Below are positions 14,646 through 22,156 of a stretch of 26,401 nt of DNA, piece by piece (within the stretch, counting starts at the first letter, position 1; the number at the start of each line of letters is the position of its first letter). The notes under the pieces were generated by a model, which was given only the letters and a program-made list of their open reading frames with translations, did not search any database and was not told where the DNA came from. Position numbers and translations under genes: made by a program. Location: the NCBI GenBank assembly GCA_009774245.1, contig VSNM01000073.1, positions 1 through 26,401 on the forward strand, read 5' to 3'. The stretch comes from Lachnospiraceae bacterium. Its GTDB lineage: Bacteria; Bacillota; Clostridia; Lachnospirales; Lachnospiraceae.

Positions 14646-15782
14646 TCACTTTTCCCCGCCGGCCTTAAAATTATAGACTGGCTTGATAACCTTTTCAACA
14701 GTCACAGTCTCACCGATCACGTCCAGCATATCCTCTATCCTACGGTACGCAAACGGCGACTCGTCCAAGGTATCCTTGTTAATGCAGATGGAATAAATCC
14801 CCTCCATCGCCTTCTTAAAATCAGAGACGGTATGGTGCTCCTTCACCTCGGAACGCCTGTAAACGCGCCCCGAACCATGCGGCGCGGAACAGTTCCAGTC
14901 CTTATTTCCCAGTCCTGTCCCCAAAATGATACCGTCGCGCATATTCATCGGGATGATTACCTGCTCCCCTGCCCGTGCGCTGATCGCACCTTTTCGCAGA
15001 AGCGGTGTCTCTCCTGAAAAATCAATGTAATTGTGGATGCAGGTATAACTGTCGAGTACCTTCCATTTCATGCCGCGCACGATCTCGTCAACCATCGCCT
15101 CCCTGTTGAGTCTGGCAAACTCCTGCACAACTTCCAGGTCATGCAGATACTTCTCAAGCAAATCCCCCTCCAGACAGGTCAGGTCATACGGCGCGTGCCC
15201 CTGTTTTTTCATCTGTGATTCCTTTTGTCCTTCTTTAAGGTAATACTCTGTCACTTCCATTCCGAGATGACGGCTGCCGGAATGAATCACGAGGTACAAT
15301 GTGCCGTCTTCGTCCCTGTCCACCTCGATAAAATGATTGCCCCCGCCAAGTGTCCCGACACTGCGCTCCGCCTTTGCCTCATCAACCGCCTTATAACAGT
15401 GCAGCCTGTGGAGCGCGGTCTTGTCGGCAAGCTTATGACATGTCTTTCTGACCGCGCCTCCGACGGGCACATGATCCCTGATAACGGTATCCAGTTTTTG
15501 GCATTCCATGCCCTTTGTCTTAATCTTTGCAATCGTCATGCCGCAGCCGATATCCACCCCGACGAGATTGGGCATCAGAGACTCGCCCACCGTCATGGTC
15601 AGTCCGATCGTTCCCACCTTGCCGGGATGGACATCCGGCATCACACGTATCTTGCTGCCTGCGACGCTGGGGTGATCGCAGATCATCTGTAGCTGTTTTC
15701 TGGCATAGTCATCAATGGCATACTGCTCATTGTCAGTCGTGTACACGATCGCATTTGTATATTTTCCGTATATTGTCATCAT
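14646..15782 (-). CDS. rtcB: RtcB-family RNA ligase
   Basis: A 378-residue ligase joining RNA 3'-phosphate or 2',3'-cyclic phosphate ends to 5'-OH ends, using GTP and Mn2+. Motifs seen: MPDVHPG (48-54), GVDIGCGM (75-82) with metal-binding Asp and Cys, GGGNHF (146-151), HSGSR (167-171), HN at 251-252 and APHGSGR at 301-307, in which His303 is the residue that becomes guanylylated. The length fits the compact bacterial clade rather than E. coli RtcB (408). No archease or RtcA/RtcR is adjacent. GAAGGAG precedes the double ATG at 15782. It heads a run of closely spaced genes down to 11813. Confidence 0.93.
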   Translation of the reverse strand: MMTIYGKYTNAIVYTTDNEQYAIDDYARKQLQMICDHPSVAGSKIRVMPDVHPGKVGTIGLTMTVGESLMPNLVGVDIGCGMTIAKIKTKGMECQKLDTVIRDHVPVGGAVRKTCHKLADKTALHRLHCYKAVDEAKAERSVGTLGGGNHFIEVDRDEDGTLYLVIHSGSRHLGMEVTEYYLKEGQKESQMKKQGHAPYDLTCLEGDLLEKYLHDLEVVQEFARLNREAMVDEIVRGMKWKVLDSYTCIHNYIDFSGETPLLRKGAISARAGEQVIIPMNMRDGIILGTGLGNKDWNCSAPHGSGRVYRRSEVKEHHTVSDFKKAMEGIYSICINKDTLDESPFAYRRIEDMLDVIGETVTVEKVIKPVYNFKAGGEK

Positions 15783-15876
15783 AAAAACTCCTTCTATATC
15801 TTCTGCCTGTTATACTGTAACATATTTTTTTATAGTGTTTTTTTGTTCCGGAAAAGCCTTTCCCCTGCTCGCCGCG

Positions 15877-15938
15877 CCCCCTATGCAAAATGTGATGAAC
15901 TTCCGTATATGGTTTTTCACTTTTTGCAAGGGGCTGTG
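15877..15938. repeat. Imperfect long inverted repeat upstream of rtcB
   Basis: A GC-rich arm around 15877-15894 (CCCCCTATGCAAAATGTGA) is inverted around 15918-15934 (TCACTTTTTGCAAGGGGC), giving about 17 pairs with two small interruptions and a loop of about 25 nt. It lies between the terminator at 15952 and the start of rtcB, so it would be in or before the rtcB leader. It may be a regulatory hairpin or a decayed mobile repeat. Confidence 0.5.
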
Positions 15939-15951
15939 CATAAAGTAACAA

Positions 15952-15978
15952 AAAAACACCTTATAGAAAGGTGTTTTT
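15952..15978 (-). terminator. Bidirectional-looking intrinsic terminator
   Basis: AAAAACACC (15952-15960) pairs with GGTGTTTTT (15970-15978), extendable by two pairs. On the minus strand the stem is followed by a run of T. It ends the transcript carrying the DxDGxCD protein and the 24-residue ORF. Confidence 0.85.
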
Positions 15979-15995
15979 ATCCGCATGATTCTGAG

Positions 15996-16015
15996 TACAA
16001 TAAAAACTTATTGTA
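15996..16015. other. Perfect 8-bp stem-loop over the small ORF stop codon
   Basis: TACAATAA and TTATTGTA flank a 4-nt loop. The TAA stop of the 24-residue ORF lies in the arm at 16008-16010. It is flanked by two copies of TTCTGAG (sense strand). Confidence 0.7.
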
Positions 16016-16082
16016 TTCTGAGGACAATCGCACCTTCCCAACCTAACATTAAATTGAATAGATGATTCATAGTATTCTGCAT
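16008..16082 (-). CDS. Small ORF, 24 residues, with a consensus ribosome site
   Basis: ATG 16082 is preceded by a perfect AAGGAGG with 5-nt spacing. The product is 24 residues, MQNTMNHLFNLMLGWEGA followed by IVLRIQ, hydrophobic with scattered polar residues and compatible with an amphipathic or membrane-seeking helix. The stop codon lies in a hairpin, and an intrinsic terminator follows 30 nt later. It starts about 70 nt after the secreted DxDGxCD protein. Such a strong ribosome site before so short a frame is unlikely by chance. It could be a signalling or toxic peptide, or a leader peptide. Confidence 0.55.
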   Translation of the reverse strand: MQNTMNHLFNLMLGWEGAIVLRIQ

Positions 16083-16087
16083 TTTGT

Positions 16088-16094
16088 CCTCCTT
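16088..16094 (-). promoter_or_regulatory. Consensus ribosome site of the 24-residue ORF
   Basis: AAGGAGG, 5 nt before ATG 16082. It is the best anti-Shine-Dalgarno match in this gap. Confidence 0.7.
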
Positions 16095-16152
16095 ATCGAA
16101 CCCAGGTCAATTGTTCCTCGCAAAGTTCGTGCGCTTTGCTTTATCAAGATAT

Positions 16153-16569
16153 TTAGCAATGCCCTCTGTGATGCCCACTTCTGCTGCCGTGGCAACCGCC
16201 ATGATGTCCGTATCCGCCATAGTATGTACCTGTGCCATAGCCTGCATTGTTGTAGTAGACTGACTGCACTGGTCTCCCATGGTCATGGCAGTGGTCACAG
16301 ATACCATCACCATTCGCATCTGTATAATAATCGCACAGACCGTCATAATTTGCATCCGTATAACAGTGCAAATCACAGATACCATCACCGTTTTCATCTA
16401 TAAAATAGTGATCGCCGCAGATGCCGTCGCAGTCCAGATCCCTGAAACAATCCCCGAGATTGCAGCCACCGGCATGGCAAATTGCTGGCGGAAGTTCTGC
16501 CGCATGAACAGAAACCGCCGGAGCCAGCACAATCATACAAGCAAGTCCCATTGCCAACATTTTCTTCAT
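16153..16569 (-). CDS. Secreted Cys/His-rich protein with DxDGxCD calcium-type repeats
   Basis: A 138-residue secreted protein. Residues 1-24 are a signal peptide (MKKMLAMG...VHAA). Four short acidic loops follow: DLDCDGIC, DENGDGIC, DANYDGLC and DANGDGIC at about 44-91. The D-x-N/D-x-DG-x-C/D spacing resembles thrombospondin type 3 or EF-hand loops, so calcium binding with disulfide or metal ligation by Cys is likely. The tail is Gly-, Tyr- and His-rich (about 95-138, HHGGCHG...HHRGHC) and could bind Zn, Cu or Ni. AGGAGG lies 8 nt before the ATG. The function is unknown; it is perhaps a metal-buffering or matrix protein. Confidence 0.85.
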   Translation of the reverse strand: MKKMLAMGLACMIVLAPAVSVHAAELPPAICHAGGCNLGDCFRDLDCDGICGDHYFIDENGDGICDLHCYTDANYDGLCDYYTDANGDGICDHCHDHGRPVQSVYYNNAGYGTGTYYGGYGHHGGCHGSRSGHHRGHC

Positions 16570-16674
16570 ATAAAATACCTCCTAAAAATATGAAAACACC
16601 GTTGCTTTTCTTAACCATATCATACTTCGTGGGGTTTTTCAACCATTATTTGCTATTTTTCCGGAAGCTTGCTG

Positions 16675-16824
16675 ATCTCCCGTTACTGTTCACTTCGTTC
16701 CAGTAACAAGCAAAAATCCATGCAAAATTTGCTTCGCAAATGGATTTTTGCATTTCAAGCTGTACGTTTTCTCACGGAATGCGCAGTTCAGCGCATTCCT
16801 GACCTGTGAACAGTAACGATCTCC
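16675..16824. repeat. Target site duplication around the MITE-like element
   Basis: ATCTCC at 16675-16680 and 16819-16824. It can be read as 7 bp (ATCTCCC) if the first base of the left terminal repeat is counted in the duplication. Confidence 0.65.
16681..16818. mobile_element. MITE-like insertion with 13-bp terminal inverted repeats
   Basis: CGTTACTGTTCAC (16681-16693) is inverted exactly at 16806-16818. The element is 138 bp. ATCTCC flanks it on both sides (16675-16680 and 16819-16824), as expected for a target site duplication. It is internally palindromic, with stems at 16682-16708, about 16710-16752 (CAAAAATCCAT/ATGGATTTTTG) and 16776-16799 (GGAATGCGC/GCGCATTCC). It has no ORF. Removing it and one ATCTCC joins the DUF3737-like frame to S-K-L-P-E-K-stop, which supports a real insertion. 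Confidence 0.75.
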
Positions 16825-17639
16825 CCTTTTGCGTTCTCATCGTCCATGATGATCTCACCCACCGAGGGAACTTCGATCGTGCCGGAATGCGGGTTTTTGA
16901 TGCTGATGACCGGCGTCGTAATCGTGGCGTCAACGTCCGATTTTTCAAAGCACAGGTCTGTATCTGTCATCTCACAGTTGACCAGTTTGAGGTTTTTGCA
17001 GTAGCATAACGGCTGCGTACCGATTATTTTACAATTCTCGAAGGTCAGCCCGTCCGCGTACCACGCAAGGTACTCTCCCTTCACAACGCTGTCCCTCACC
17101 ACGACATTTTCACCATGCCAGAACGCGTCCTTTGTGTCAAAGGTGCAGTGCTCAAAGACTGCGTTTCTGATGTACTGGAATGAATACTTGCCCTTGAACG
17201 TCACATTTCTGAATGTGATATTCTCAGAACGCATCATGAAATATTCACTCTCCGCAGTGGAATCCTCCATCGTAATCTTGTTGACGGACCATCCAAACTC
17301 CGGTGATACGATATCGCAGCCGCGAATCACCACATCGCTGCACTCCCGGAACGCCTTGATGCCATGCATCTTGGTTCCCGTCACCTCCACGTGGTCCGAA
17401 TACCACAGTGCAGCACGGCACATTGGCGTCATCTCGGAGTCGTGAATGCCCAGACCGTGCACATGCCAGAACGGATACCGCAGATTAAAAAAGCATTTCT
17501 CCACCTGTATATCTGCCGATTCCTTGACTGCACTCTCCCCGTCAGCCGGTCCGTCAAAAGAACATTCCCTTATGACAATGCCCCTGCTTCCATACAATGC
17601 CCGCTCTTCATCAAATGTCTGTTTTTCAATTACTTTCAT
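16788..17639 (-). CDS. DUF3737-like right-handed beta-helix protein, 3' end altered by insertion
   Basis: A 283-residue protein from ATG 17639. The N-terminus (KQTFDEERALYGSRG, with ECSFDGPADGES) and the run of short parallel beta-helix repeats (VVIRGC, ITFRNVTFKG, AVFEHCTFDT, LTFENCKIIG, LKLVNCEMTD) match DUF3737/pectate-lyase-like folds. It has no signal peptide. Upstream in-frame ATGs at 17654 and 17648 lack a ribosome site; GGAG 9 nt before 17639 favours the shorter form. The last nine residues (VTVHRSGMR) and the stop are supplied by the inserted element. The ancestral end was probably SKLPEK. Loss of function is unlikely because only the tail changed. Confidence 0.85.
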   Translation of the reverse strand: MKVIEKQTFDEERALYGSRGIVIRECSFDGPADGESAVKESADIQVEKCFFNLRYPFWHVHGLGIHDSEMTPMCRAALWYSDHVEVTGTKMHGIKAFRECSDVVIRGCDIVSPEFGWSVNKITMEDSTAESEYFMMRSENITFRNVTFKGKYSFQYIRNAVFEHCTFDTKDAFWHGENVVVRDSVVKGEYLAWYADGLTFENCKIIGTQPLCYCKNLKLVNCEMTDTDLCFEKSDVDATITTPVISIKNPHSGTIEVPSVGEIIMDDENAKGEIVTVHRSGMR

Positions 17640-17672
17640 CTGCCTCATCTCCATTAAAAATATTCATACATT

Positions 17673-17701
17673 AGTATATAATCTTTGTCGGAAAATGGCA
17701 A
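17673..17701 (-). promoter_or_regulatory. Promoter of the DUF3737-like gene
   Basis: TTGCCA (17701-17696), 17-bp spacer, TATACT (17678-17673), ending 33 nt before ATG 17639. Confidence 0.6.
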
Positions 17702-17723
17702 ATAAAATTATTCTAATCTATCC

Positions 17724-19823
17724 CTACTTTTCCTGTGGCCGCACGCTTTCTCCCTGTTTCAACTCTTTTGTTGAATAGGTAATCACCTTTGTATCCTCGC
17801 TGATCGTGCCGGATTCGAGCGCTGCAAACCTGTCGTTTTTATCCTTGACCTGCACCTTGATCTTCTCGGCATAGTACTCACTCCCGAGAATCCCTTCCTT
17901 TTCATTTAATGTATAGATAAAATATCCGCCTGACTCCTCAAAGACTGCATCGACTGGAAGAGTCAGATTGTGGTACTCGCCCTGCACCGATTTCTTGATG
18001 CTTCCACTCAGTCCTGGTTTCCCCACGCCTTCTGGAAGCATACAGATCAGGTCATAGCCGCCCTGCAGATTTTCCATGAAATAGTCAACTGTGACTTCCA
18101 TATCGGATTGTCCGTTCAGTTTGAGGCTGATCGCGTCATTCAGGTGCACATACTTGCCCTGTTCCTTTGTGATGCTGAACTTAAACTGACATGGACGCTG
18201 TGTATCTGTCATCAGAATTGCTGCCATATCCGGGGTTCTGCTGCCGACCTCCACCTGTATTTTTGAAATAATTCCGTCATTTTCAGCCTTGATTTCTCCC
18301 TTTTGCTTCTTTATGGAATAAAGGCCTGCAAGCTGTGCCTGTATCTGCTTCATGTCGAGCTCATAGAGGGATGCAGTGGAATCCGCCCTGGTCGTCACCT
18401 GTGCGCTCGCGATGTCCCGCTGCTTCTGTCGCAATGTCACCTCACGGTTATAGCTCACATCATTGTAATTCTCCTTCGCCTTCTGCACATTTGCCTCAAG
18501 TGCCAGCCGCGTATTCTGCCACTCGTCAAACTTTAATTCCTCCGCTGAGTAATCGGGCTGCTCCACCGCGCTTCTGTCGTGTCTGGTCAGCTCGTCCTGC
18601 AGGGCAAGCAGCTCTTCGTTCGCCTTTCTGATCTTTTCCTGCAATTCTGCGCGCTCTGCTGCATTCTCATCTGCGGGGGGCTGATTCACTCCGTCGCCAT
18701 CCGGCGTTCCCTCTGTCTTTGTGTCTGAATCTCCCTTATTATTGGTATCCTGAGTGACATTTGTATTATTGTCTGCCACTGTACTATCTATAATGTTTAC
18801 ATTATCTGTGTTATCTGTACTACTGTTCGCATTATCTTTGTTGTCTATTTCTGTGTTATCTTTATTATTATCCACACTGTCTTTGCTGTCTACTATTGTA
18901 TTGTCTGCATTACTTTCCACACTGTCTTTATTAACTGTCACTGTACTGCCTGTATCATTATCCGCACTGTCCTTGCTGTCTGTCGCTATATCGTCTGTAT
19001 TAGTATATACACTGTCTATATTACCTGCACCCGTGCCGTTATCTGCTCCTGTATCTGTACTTGCATCATTCCCGTTTTCTGCGACATCACCCGTCTCCTG
19101 CCCTCCCGCAGCGCCGGAAAGCGTCTTCCCTTCTCCCAACTGCGCCAGCTGTTCCTCCAAATCCCTGATCTCACGCTCCTTTGCTGTAACGCGGTCTGAA
19201 ATGTCATATCCGCTGTTCACCCAATCATGATATGTCTCCCACGCCTCCCCACGCGCTCTGTCGGACGTGTACGGAACTGTATCCGCAAGGTGCTTCCCCA
19301 GCTCTGCCTCCGCCTTGTCAAGCGCCTCCTTCGCGCGTTCCTTCGCGACTGTGGTCTCCTTATCCGCCGTCTCATAATCCTCCTGTGCCCAGAGAATCGC
19401 CACTTCTTTCTTCTGCGCGTCAATCACCTCATTGACCTGGAAATCCGAGAGATTGCACTGGAGCTTTGACAGCTCGGTCTCCTTTGCCCTGATAAGCTCC
19501 GCCATATCCGTCAGATCGACTGTGAACAGCACGTCTCCCGCCATGACCTCGTCCCCCTGCATGACATAGAGTCTGTCCACGCGGAGTCCCGACAGCGTAT
19601 TGACCGCGATCTCACCCCCTGTTGTCACGATGCCATCCGCCTCCACGATGTGCTCCACATATTTCTTTGACGGCGTGTCAGTCTTAACAACTGTCAGACC
19701 TGAGACATAGATGCTCTTTGAAATAATGGTACACAGCCACACAAACGCCAGAAATATCAGAAAGATCTTTCCCCACTTTTCCAGCCGCCTACGGCTCATC
19801 AGCTTTTCCTCATCTTTTTCCAT
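17724..19823 (-). CDS. HlyD-type membrane fusion/adaptor protein with low-complexity insert
   Basis: Numbered from ATG 19838, the frame has a cytoplasmic start, a membrane span at about 24-44, a lipoyl/barrel-sandwich half at 65-110 (GIVTTGGEIAVNTLSG...GDEVMAGDVLF), and a coiled-coil hairpin at 112-240 and 395-510. The second sandwich half is at 512-545, followed by a beta-barrel and C-terminal domain. Between the two hairpin arms, residues 240-395 are a Ser/Asp/Asn/Thr-rich run with imperfect KDS-x-DN repeats. ATG 19823 has GGAGG 8 nt upstream, better than ATG 19838. It follows the second permease by about 50 nt, so it joins the ABC system. Adaptors usually serve exporters such as MacB, so pairing with sugar-type permeases is odd. 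Confidence 0.88.
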   Translation of the reverse strand: MEKDEEKLMSRRRLEKWGKIFLIFLAFVWLCTIISKSIYVSGLTVVKTDTPSKKYVEHIVEADGIVTTGGEIAVNTLSGLRVDRLYVMQGDEVMAGDVLFTVDLTDMAELIRAKETELSKLQCNLSDFQVNEVIDAQKKEVAILWAQEDYETADKETTVAKERAKEALDKAEAELGKHLADTVPYTSDRARGEAWETYHDWVNSGYDISDRVTAKEREIRDLEEQLAQLGEGKTLSGAAGGQETGDVAENGNDASTDTGADNGTGAGNIDSVYTNTDDIATDSKDSADNDTGSTVTVNKDSVESNADNTIVDSKDSVDNNKDNTEIDNKDNANSSTDNTDNVNIIDSTVADNNTNVTQDTNNKGDSDTKTEGTPDGDGVNQPPADENAAERAELQEKIRKANEELLALQDELTRHDRSAVEQPDYSAEELKFDEWQNTRLALEANVQKAKENYNDVSYNREVTLRQKQRDIASAQVTTRADSTASLYELDMKQIQAQLAGLYSIKKQKGEIKAENDGIISKIQVEVGSRTPDMAAILMTDTQRPCQFKFSITKEQGKYVHLNDAISLKLNGQSDMEVTVDYFMENLQGGYDLICMLPEGVGKPGLSGSIKKSVQGEYHNLTLPVDAVFEESGGYFIYTLNEKEGILGSEYYAEKIKVQVKDKNDRFAALESGTISEDTKVITYSTKELKQGESVRPQEK
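18670..19120 (-). repeat. Low-complexity Asp/Asn/Ser/Thr coding stretch in the adaptor gene
   Basis: About 450 bp with imperfect short repeats, reading DSKDS, NKDSV, DNTEIDNKDN and similar. The short-period DNA repetition suggests expansion by slippage inside the coiled-coil hairpin of the adaptor. Boundaries are approximate. Confidence 0.7.
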
Positions 19824-19874
19824 CACGCAATCCTCCATACTCCCATAATTCCGTCACATGGAATCCCAAATCTG

Positions 19875-20780
19875 CTACCCTTTTAGACCAGAGTACACAA
19901 TCCCCTGTTCCAGATAATCCTGCCCCATGACAAACACAAACACTGCCGGTATCAGCATCACCGCCGACGCTGCAAACGCAAATCCCGCCTGCGTCCAGCT
20001 GATCTCAGGCAGATACAGTGACAGCGGCCACAAAGTTTTATCCTCAAGAAATGCAAACGGCTGCTCAATCAAATTCCAATATTCCAAGAATCCGAGCACG
20101 AGCGCCGAGAGAATCCCCCCTTTGCCAAGACCGATTCCCAGCATCCAGAAAATGTACAGCTCCCCCGCTCCGTCAATCCGCGCCGCCTCGATCAGAGCCT
20201 TTGGAATTGACCGGAATCCGCCGTAGATCACAAAGATCGGAAATGTGCTGAACACTGCCGGAAGAATGACTGCCCAGTGCGTATTGAGCAGCGACAGCCG
20301 TTCCAGTGTCAGATAACTCGACAGCATCGTCACCTGAAACGGCAGAAGCATCAGCACGACATATAAGGTAAAAACCACATTTTTCCCCCTGACACGGTAC
20401 GTCGCAAATGCCCACGCCGCAGGCACGCCCACAACCATCTGTCCTAACAGTATCAATGACACTAACTTTACCGAGTTCCAGAACAACACGAAAAACTCCG
20501 GCGAATAAAACAGCAGATGTATGTAATTCTCCATCGTGGGATACTGCGGAATCAGTTTCCATGACACAAACCCAGTCCCCTGCTGAAATACTGGCGCCAA
20601 GCATTCATACAAATCCCCCTGCCCCATGACGGAGCCTGTCACCACGAGAAACACCGGCGCGCAGACCACGACGCCTACCGTTATAAAGATTAATTTTGCC
20701 ATCGCCTCTGACGCTTTGCGCAGAAACTTTCTTACCCTCACTTCAAGTCTCCTCGTTTCAAGAACACGACCGGTGCACAC
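19875..20780 (-). CDS. Sugar-type ABC transporter permease (MalG-like)
   Basis: A 301-residue integral membrane protein with about six spans. The EAA loop, important for docking the ATPase, reads SIPKALIEAARIDGAGELYIFW. The order is typical of the MalG half: N-terminal span, a large outer segment (PTMENYIHLLF), core spans and a C-terminal helix. GTG 20780 has AGGAGG only 4 nt upstream; GTG 20741 (codon 14) has AGGAG at 7 nt and is an equally good start. It lies downstream of the MalF-type partner and upstream of the adaptor. No ATPase is encoded here, so a shared MsmX-type ATPase is likely. Confidence 0.92.
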   Translation of the reverse strand: MCTGRVLETRRLEVRVRKFLRKASEAMAKLIFITVGVVVCAPVFLVVTGSVMGQGDLYECLAPVFQQGTGFVSWKLIPQYPTMENYIHLLFYSPEFFVLFWNSVKLVSLILLGQMVVGVPAAWAFATYRVRGKNVVFTLYVVLMLLPFQVTMLSSYLTLERLSLLNTHWAVILPAVFSTFPIFVIYGGFRSIPKALIEAARIDGAGELYIFWMLGIGLGKGGILSALVLGFLEYWNLIEQPFAFLEDKTLWPLSLYLPEISWTQAGFAFAASAVMLIPAVFVFVMGQDYLEQGIVYSGLKG

Positions 20781-20881
20781 CGATCCTCCTCATTTTCAAT
20801 AACCACTATATTTATGTCAAAAGCAATCCATGCAAATATTTGTTCTCAAGTATTCTTCCAGTTTTTTCAAGGAATTGTTTC

Positions 20882-21655
20882 TTACGATCTCTGACTGTAA
20901 TACTGAAACAGTAAAATGAACACGAACAATACCCCCGCCACCATCACGCTCGCCGCCGCCATCTTGTCAAATTCCAGGTTGACATACCAGTTGTTAAATG
21001 TGTGCTGTAAGAGATAAATGTCTTTTCCCGGATAGGAACCCCCGACAAGGTACGCCTCCCTGTAGATCTTCATCGAGTTCAAAAACGATAAGATCACAAT
21101 CGTATACACACTGCCTTTCAGACAGGGAAGCTTGACAAAGAGCAGACACTGAAATGCGTTTGCGCCGTCTACCCTCGCCGCCTCGACAAGCTCATTTGGA
21201 ATCGCCGCAATCCCGGCAAGCCACAGCACGATCGTATACCCAGTGTTTTTCCACAGATAACTGATGACAAGGCTGTCGAAATCCTGCTTGTAGAAAAACA
21301 TTCTCCACACGATGACGACGGTGGCTGTCGGCAGCGCCATCGGGAACAGATACAGGCTCTTTATGACACTGATGTCATGTATCCTGCTCAGCACCAGTGC
21401 CGCCGCCAGACTGATTACCACCAGCAGCGGTATCGCCACGCCCACGAAATGAAGCGTGTTCCCCACCGCCAGACGGAACGCCTGGTTGTCGATCACCGTC
21501 CTGTAATTCTCCACCCCTGCAAACTCCCTCGACATGACTGTCATAAAGGAGCGCCGCACCACGTCCGCAAACGGGATCAGCACGAAAACCGACACCCCGG
21601 CAAGACTCACGCCGATAAAAAGCAGGAAATAGCCAAATTCTTTAAACTTTTTCAT
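20882..21655 (-). CDS. Sugar-type ABC transporter permease (MalF-like)
   Basis: A 257-residue permease with about six spans: MKKFKEFGYFLLFIG at the N-terminus, then FAGVENYRTVI and an EAA loop IPNELVEAARVDGANAFQCLLFVKLPCL. It is short for a MalF-type subunit (usually about 290). GAGGAG lies 7 nt before ATG 21655. It is the first gene of the three-gene operon driven by promoter P2 (21683-21715), with only about 20 nt of leader. It pairs with the MalG-like permease to form the membrane channel for the binding protein at 22503. Confidence 0.92.
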   Translation of the reverse strand: MKKFKEFGYFLLFIGVSLAGVSVFVLIPFADVVRRSFMTVMSREFAGVENYRTVIDNQAFRLAVGNTLHFVGVAIPLLVVISLAAALVLSRIHDISVIKSLYLFPMALPTATVVIVWRMFFYKQDFDSLVISYLWKNTGYTIVLWLAGIAAIPNELVEAARVDGANAFQCLLFVKLPCLKGSVYTIVILSFLNSMKIYREAYLVGGSYPGKDIYLLQHTFNNWYVNLEFDKMAAASVMVAGVLFVFILLFQYYSQRS

Positions 21656-21682
21656 GATTGTACTCCTCTTTTCATATCAATC

Positions 21683-21715
21683 ATTATAGCACAACTCTCT
21701 CTAATCAATCTCTAA
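21683..21715 (-). promoter_or_regulatory. Direct-repeat promoter P2 of the permease/adaptor operon
   Basis: TTAGAG at 21715-21710 and 21704-21699 (11-bp period), 10 nt, then TATAAT at 21688-21683. The full stretch closely matches P3, including TTGTG just before the -10. The upstream T-run of the preceding terminator merges into the first repeat. Confidence 0.75.
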
Positions 21716-21753
21716 AAAAGGTGTATGATAATCTTTTTTATTATCATACACCT
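21714..21753 (-). terminator. Strong terminator of the toxin-antitoxin operon
   Basis: A 13-14 bp stem (AGGTGTATGATAA/TTATCATACACCT, 21719-21753) with a short A-rich loop, followed on the minus strand by six T at 21719-21714. The T-run overlaps the first TTAGAG repeat of P2, so the toxin operon is insulated from the permease operon with no spare base. Confidence 0.92.
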
Positions 21754-21778
21754 CTGACTCGCTATGAAACGATTTTCA

Positions 21779-22156
21779 TTACCAAAACAGGTCAATATCA
21801 TATTTTCTGATATTGGAATCATGCGTGATCAATAGAAGTCCTTCCTCCAATGCCGTGGACATAATCAACCTGTCAAACGGATCGCCGTGAATCATGGGAA
21901 GTCGCTGGACTCTTTCAAGATATTGTATCTTGACAGGCAAGATTATAATACCATAACCATCACAAATATCTGCAATTTCGGTGACAGTTTCTTCCAGTTC
22001 AAGCTTTCCAATTGTTTTTTTAATTGCAATCTCCCACAGTGAAACAATACTCACGTACAGAGTATTACTTTTCCCGATAACATCTCTAGCTTTTAGTGAC
22101 AAACTGGGATTATCATCGAGAAACCACAAGAGTGCACATGTATCAACCAAATACAT
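21779..22156 (-). CDS. PIN-domain (VapC-type) toxin
   Basis: A 125-residue PIN ribonuclease. Acidic and family residues include VDTCALLWFL with Asp5 at the N-terminus, SLWEIAIK (Glu in strand 2), GDPFDRLI and THD near the C-terminus, the four acidic positions of the PIN active site. The start ATG overlaps the antitoxin stop in TAATG. AAGGAG lies 8 nt upstream, inside the antitoxin gene. The pair is a VapBC-like module and sits between the binding-protein gene and the permeases. Confidence 0.92.
   Translation of the reverse strand: MYLVDTCALLWFLDDNPSLSLKARDVIGKSNTLYVSIVSLWEIAIKKTIGKLELEETVTEIADICDGYGIIILPVKIQYLERVQRLPMIHGDPFDRLIMSTALEEGLLLITHDSNIRKYDIDLFW

Noticed and set aside
17710..17726. 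TTAGAG-like repeat after the adaptor gene (TTAGAA and GTAGGG with 11-bp period on the minus strand)
   Set aside because: It overlaps the adaptor stop codon, both half-sites are degenerate and no TATAAT follows at 10 nt. The DUF3737-like gene has a normal promoter just downstream.
20781..20881. Internal promoter between the two permeases (TTGACA present)
   Set aside because: No convincing -10 at the right distance. The genes are better explained as one operon from P2.
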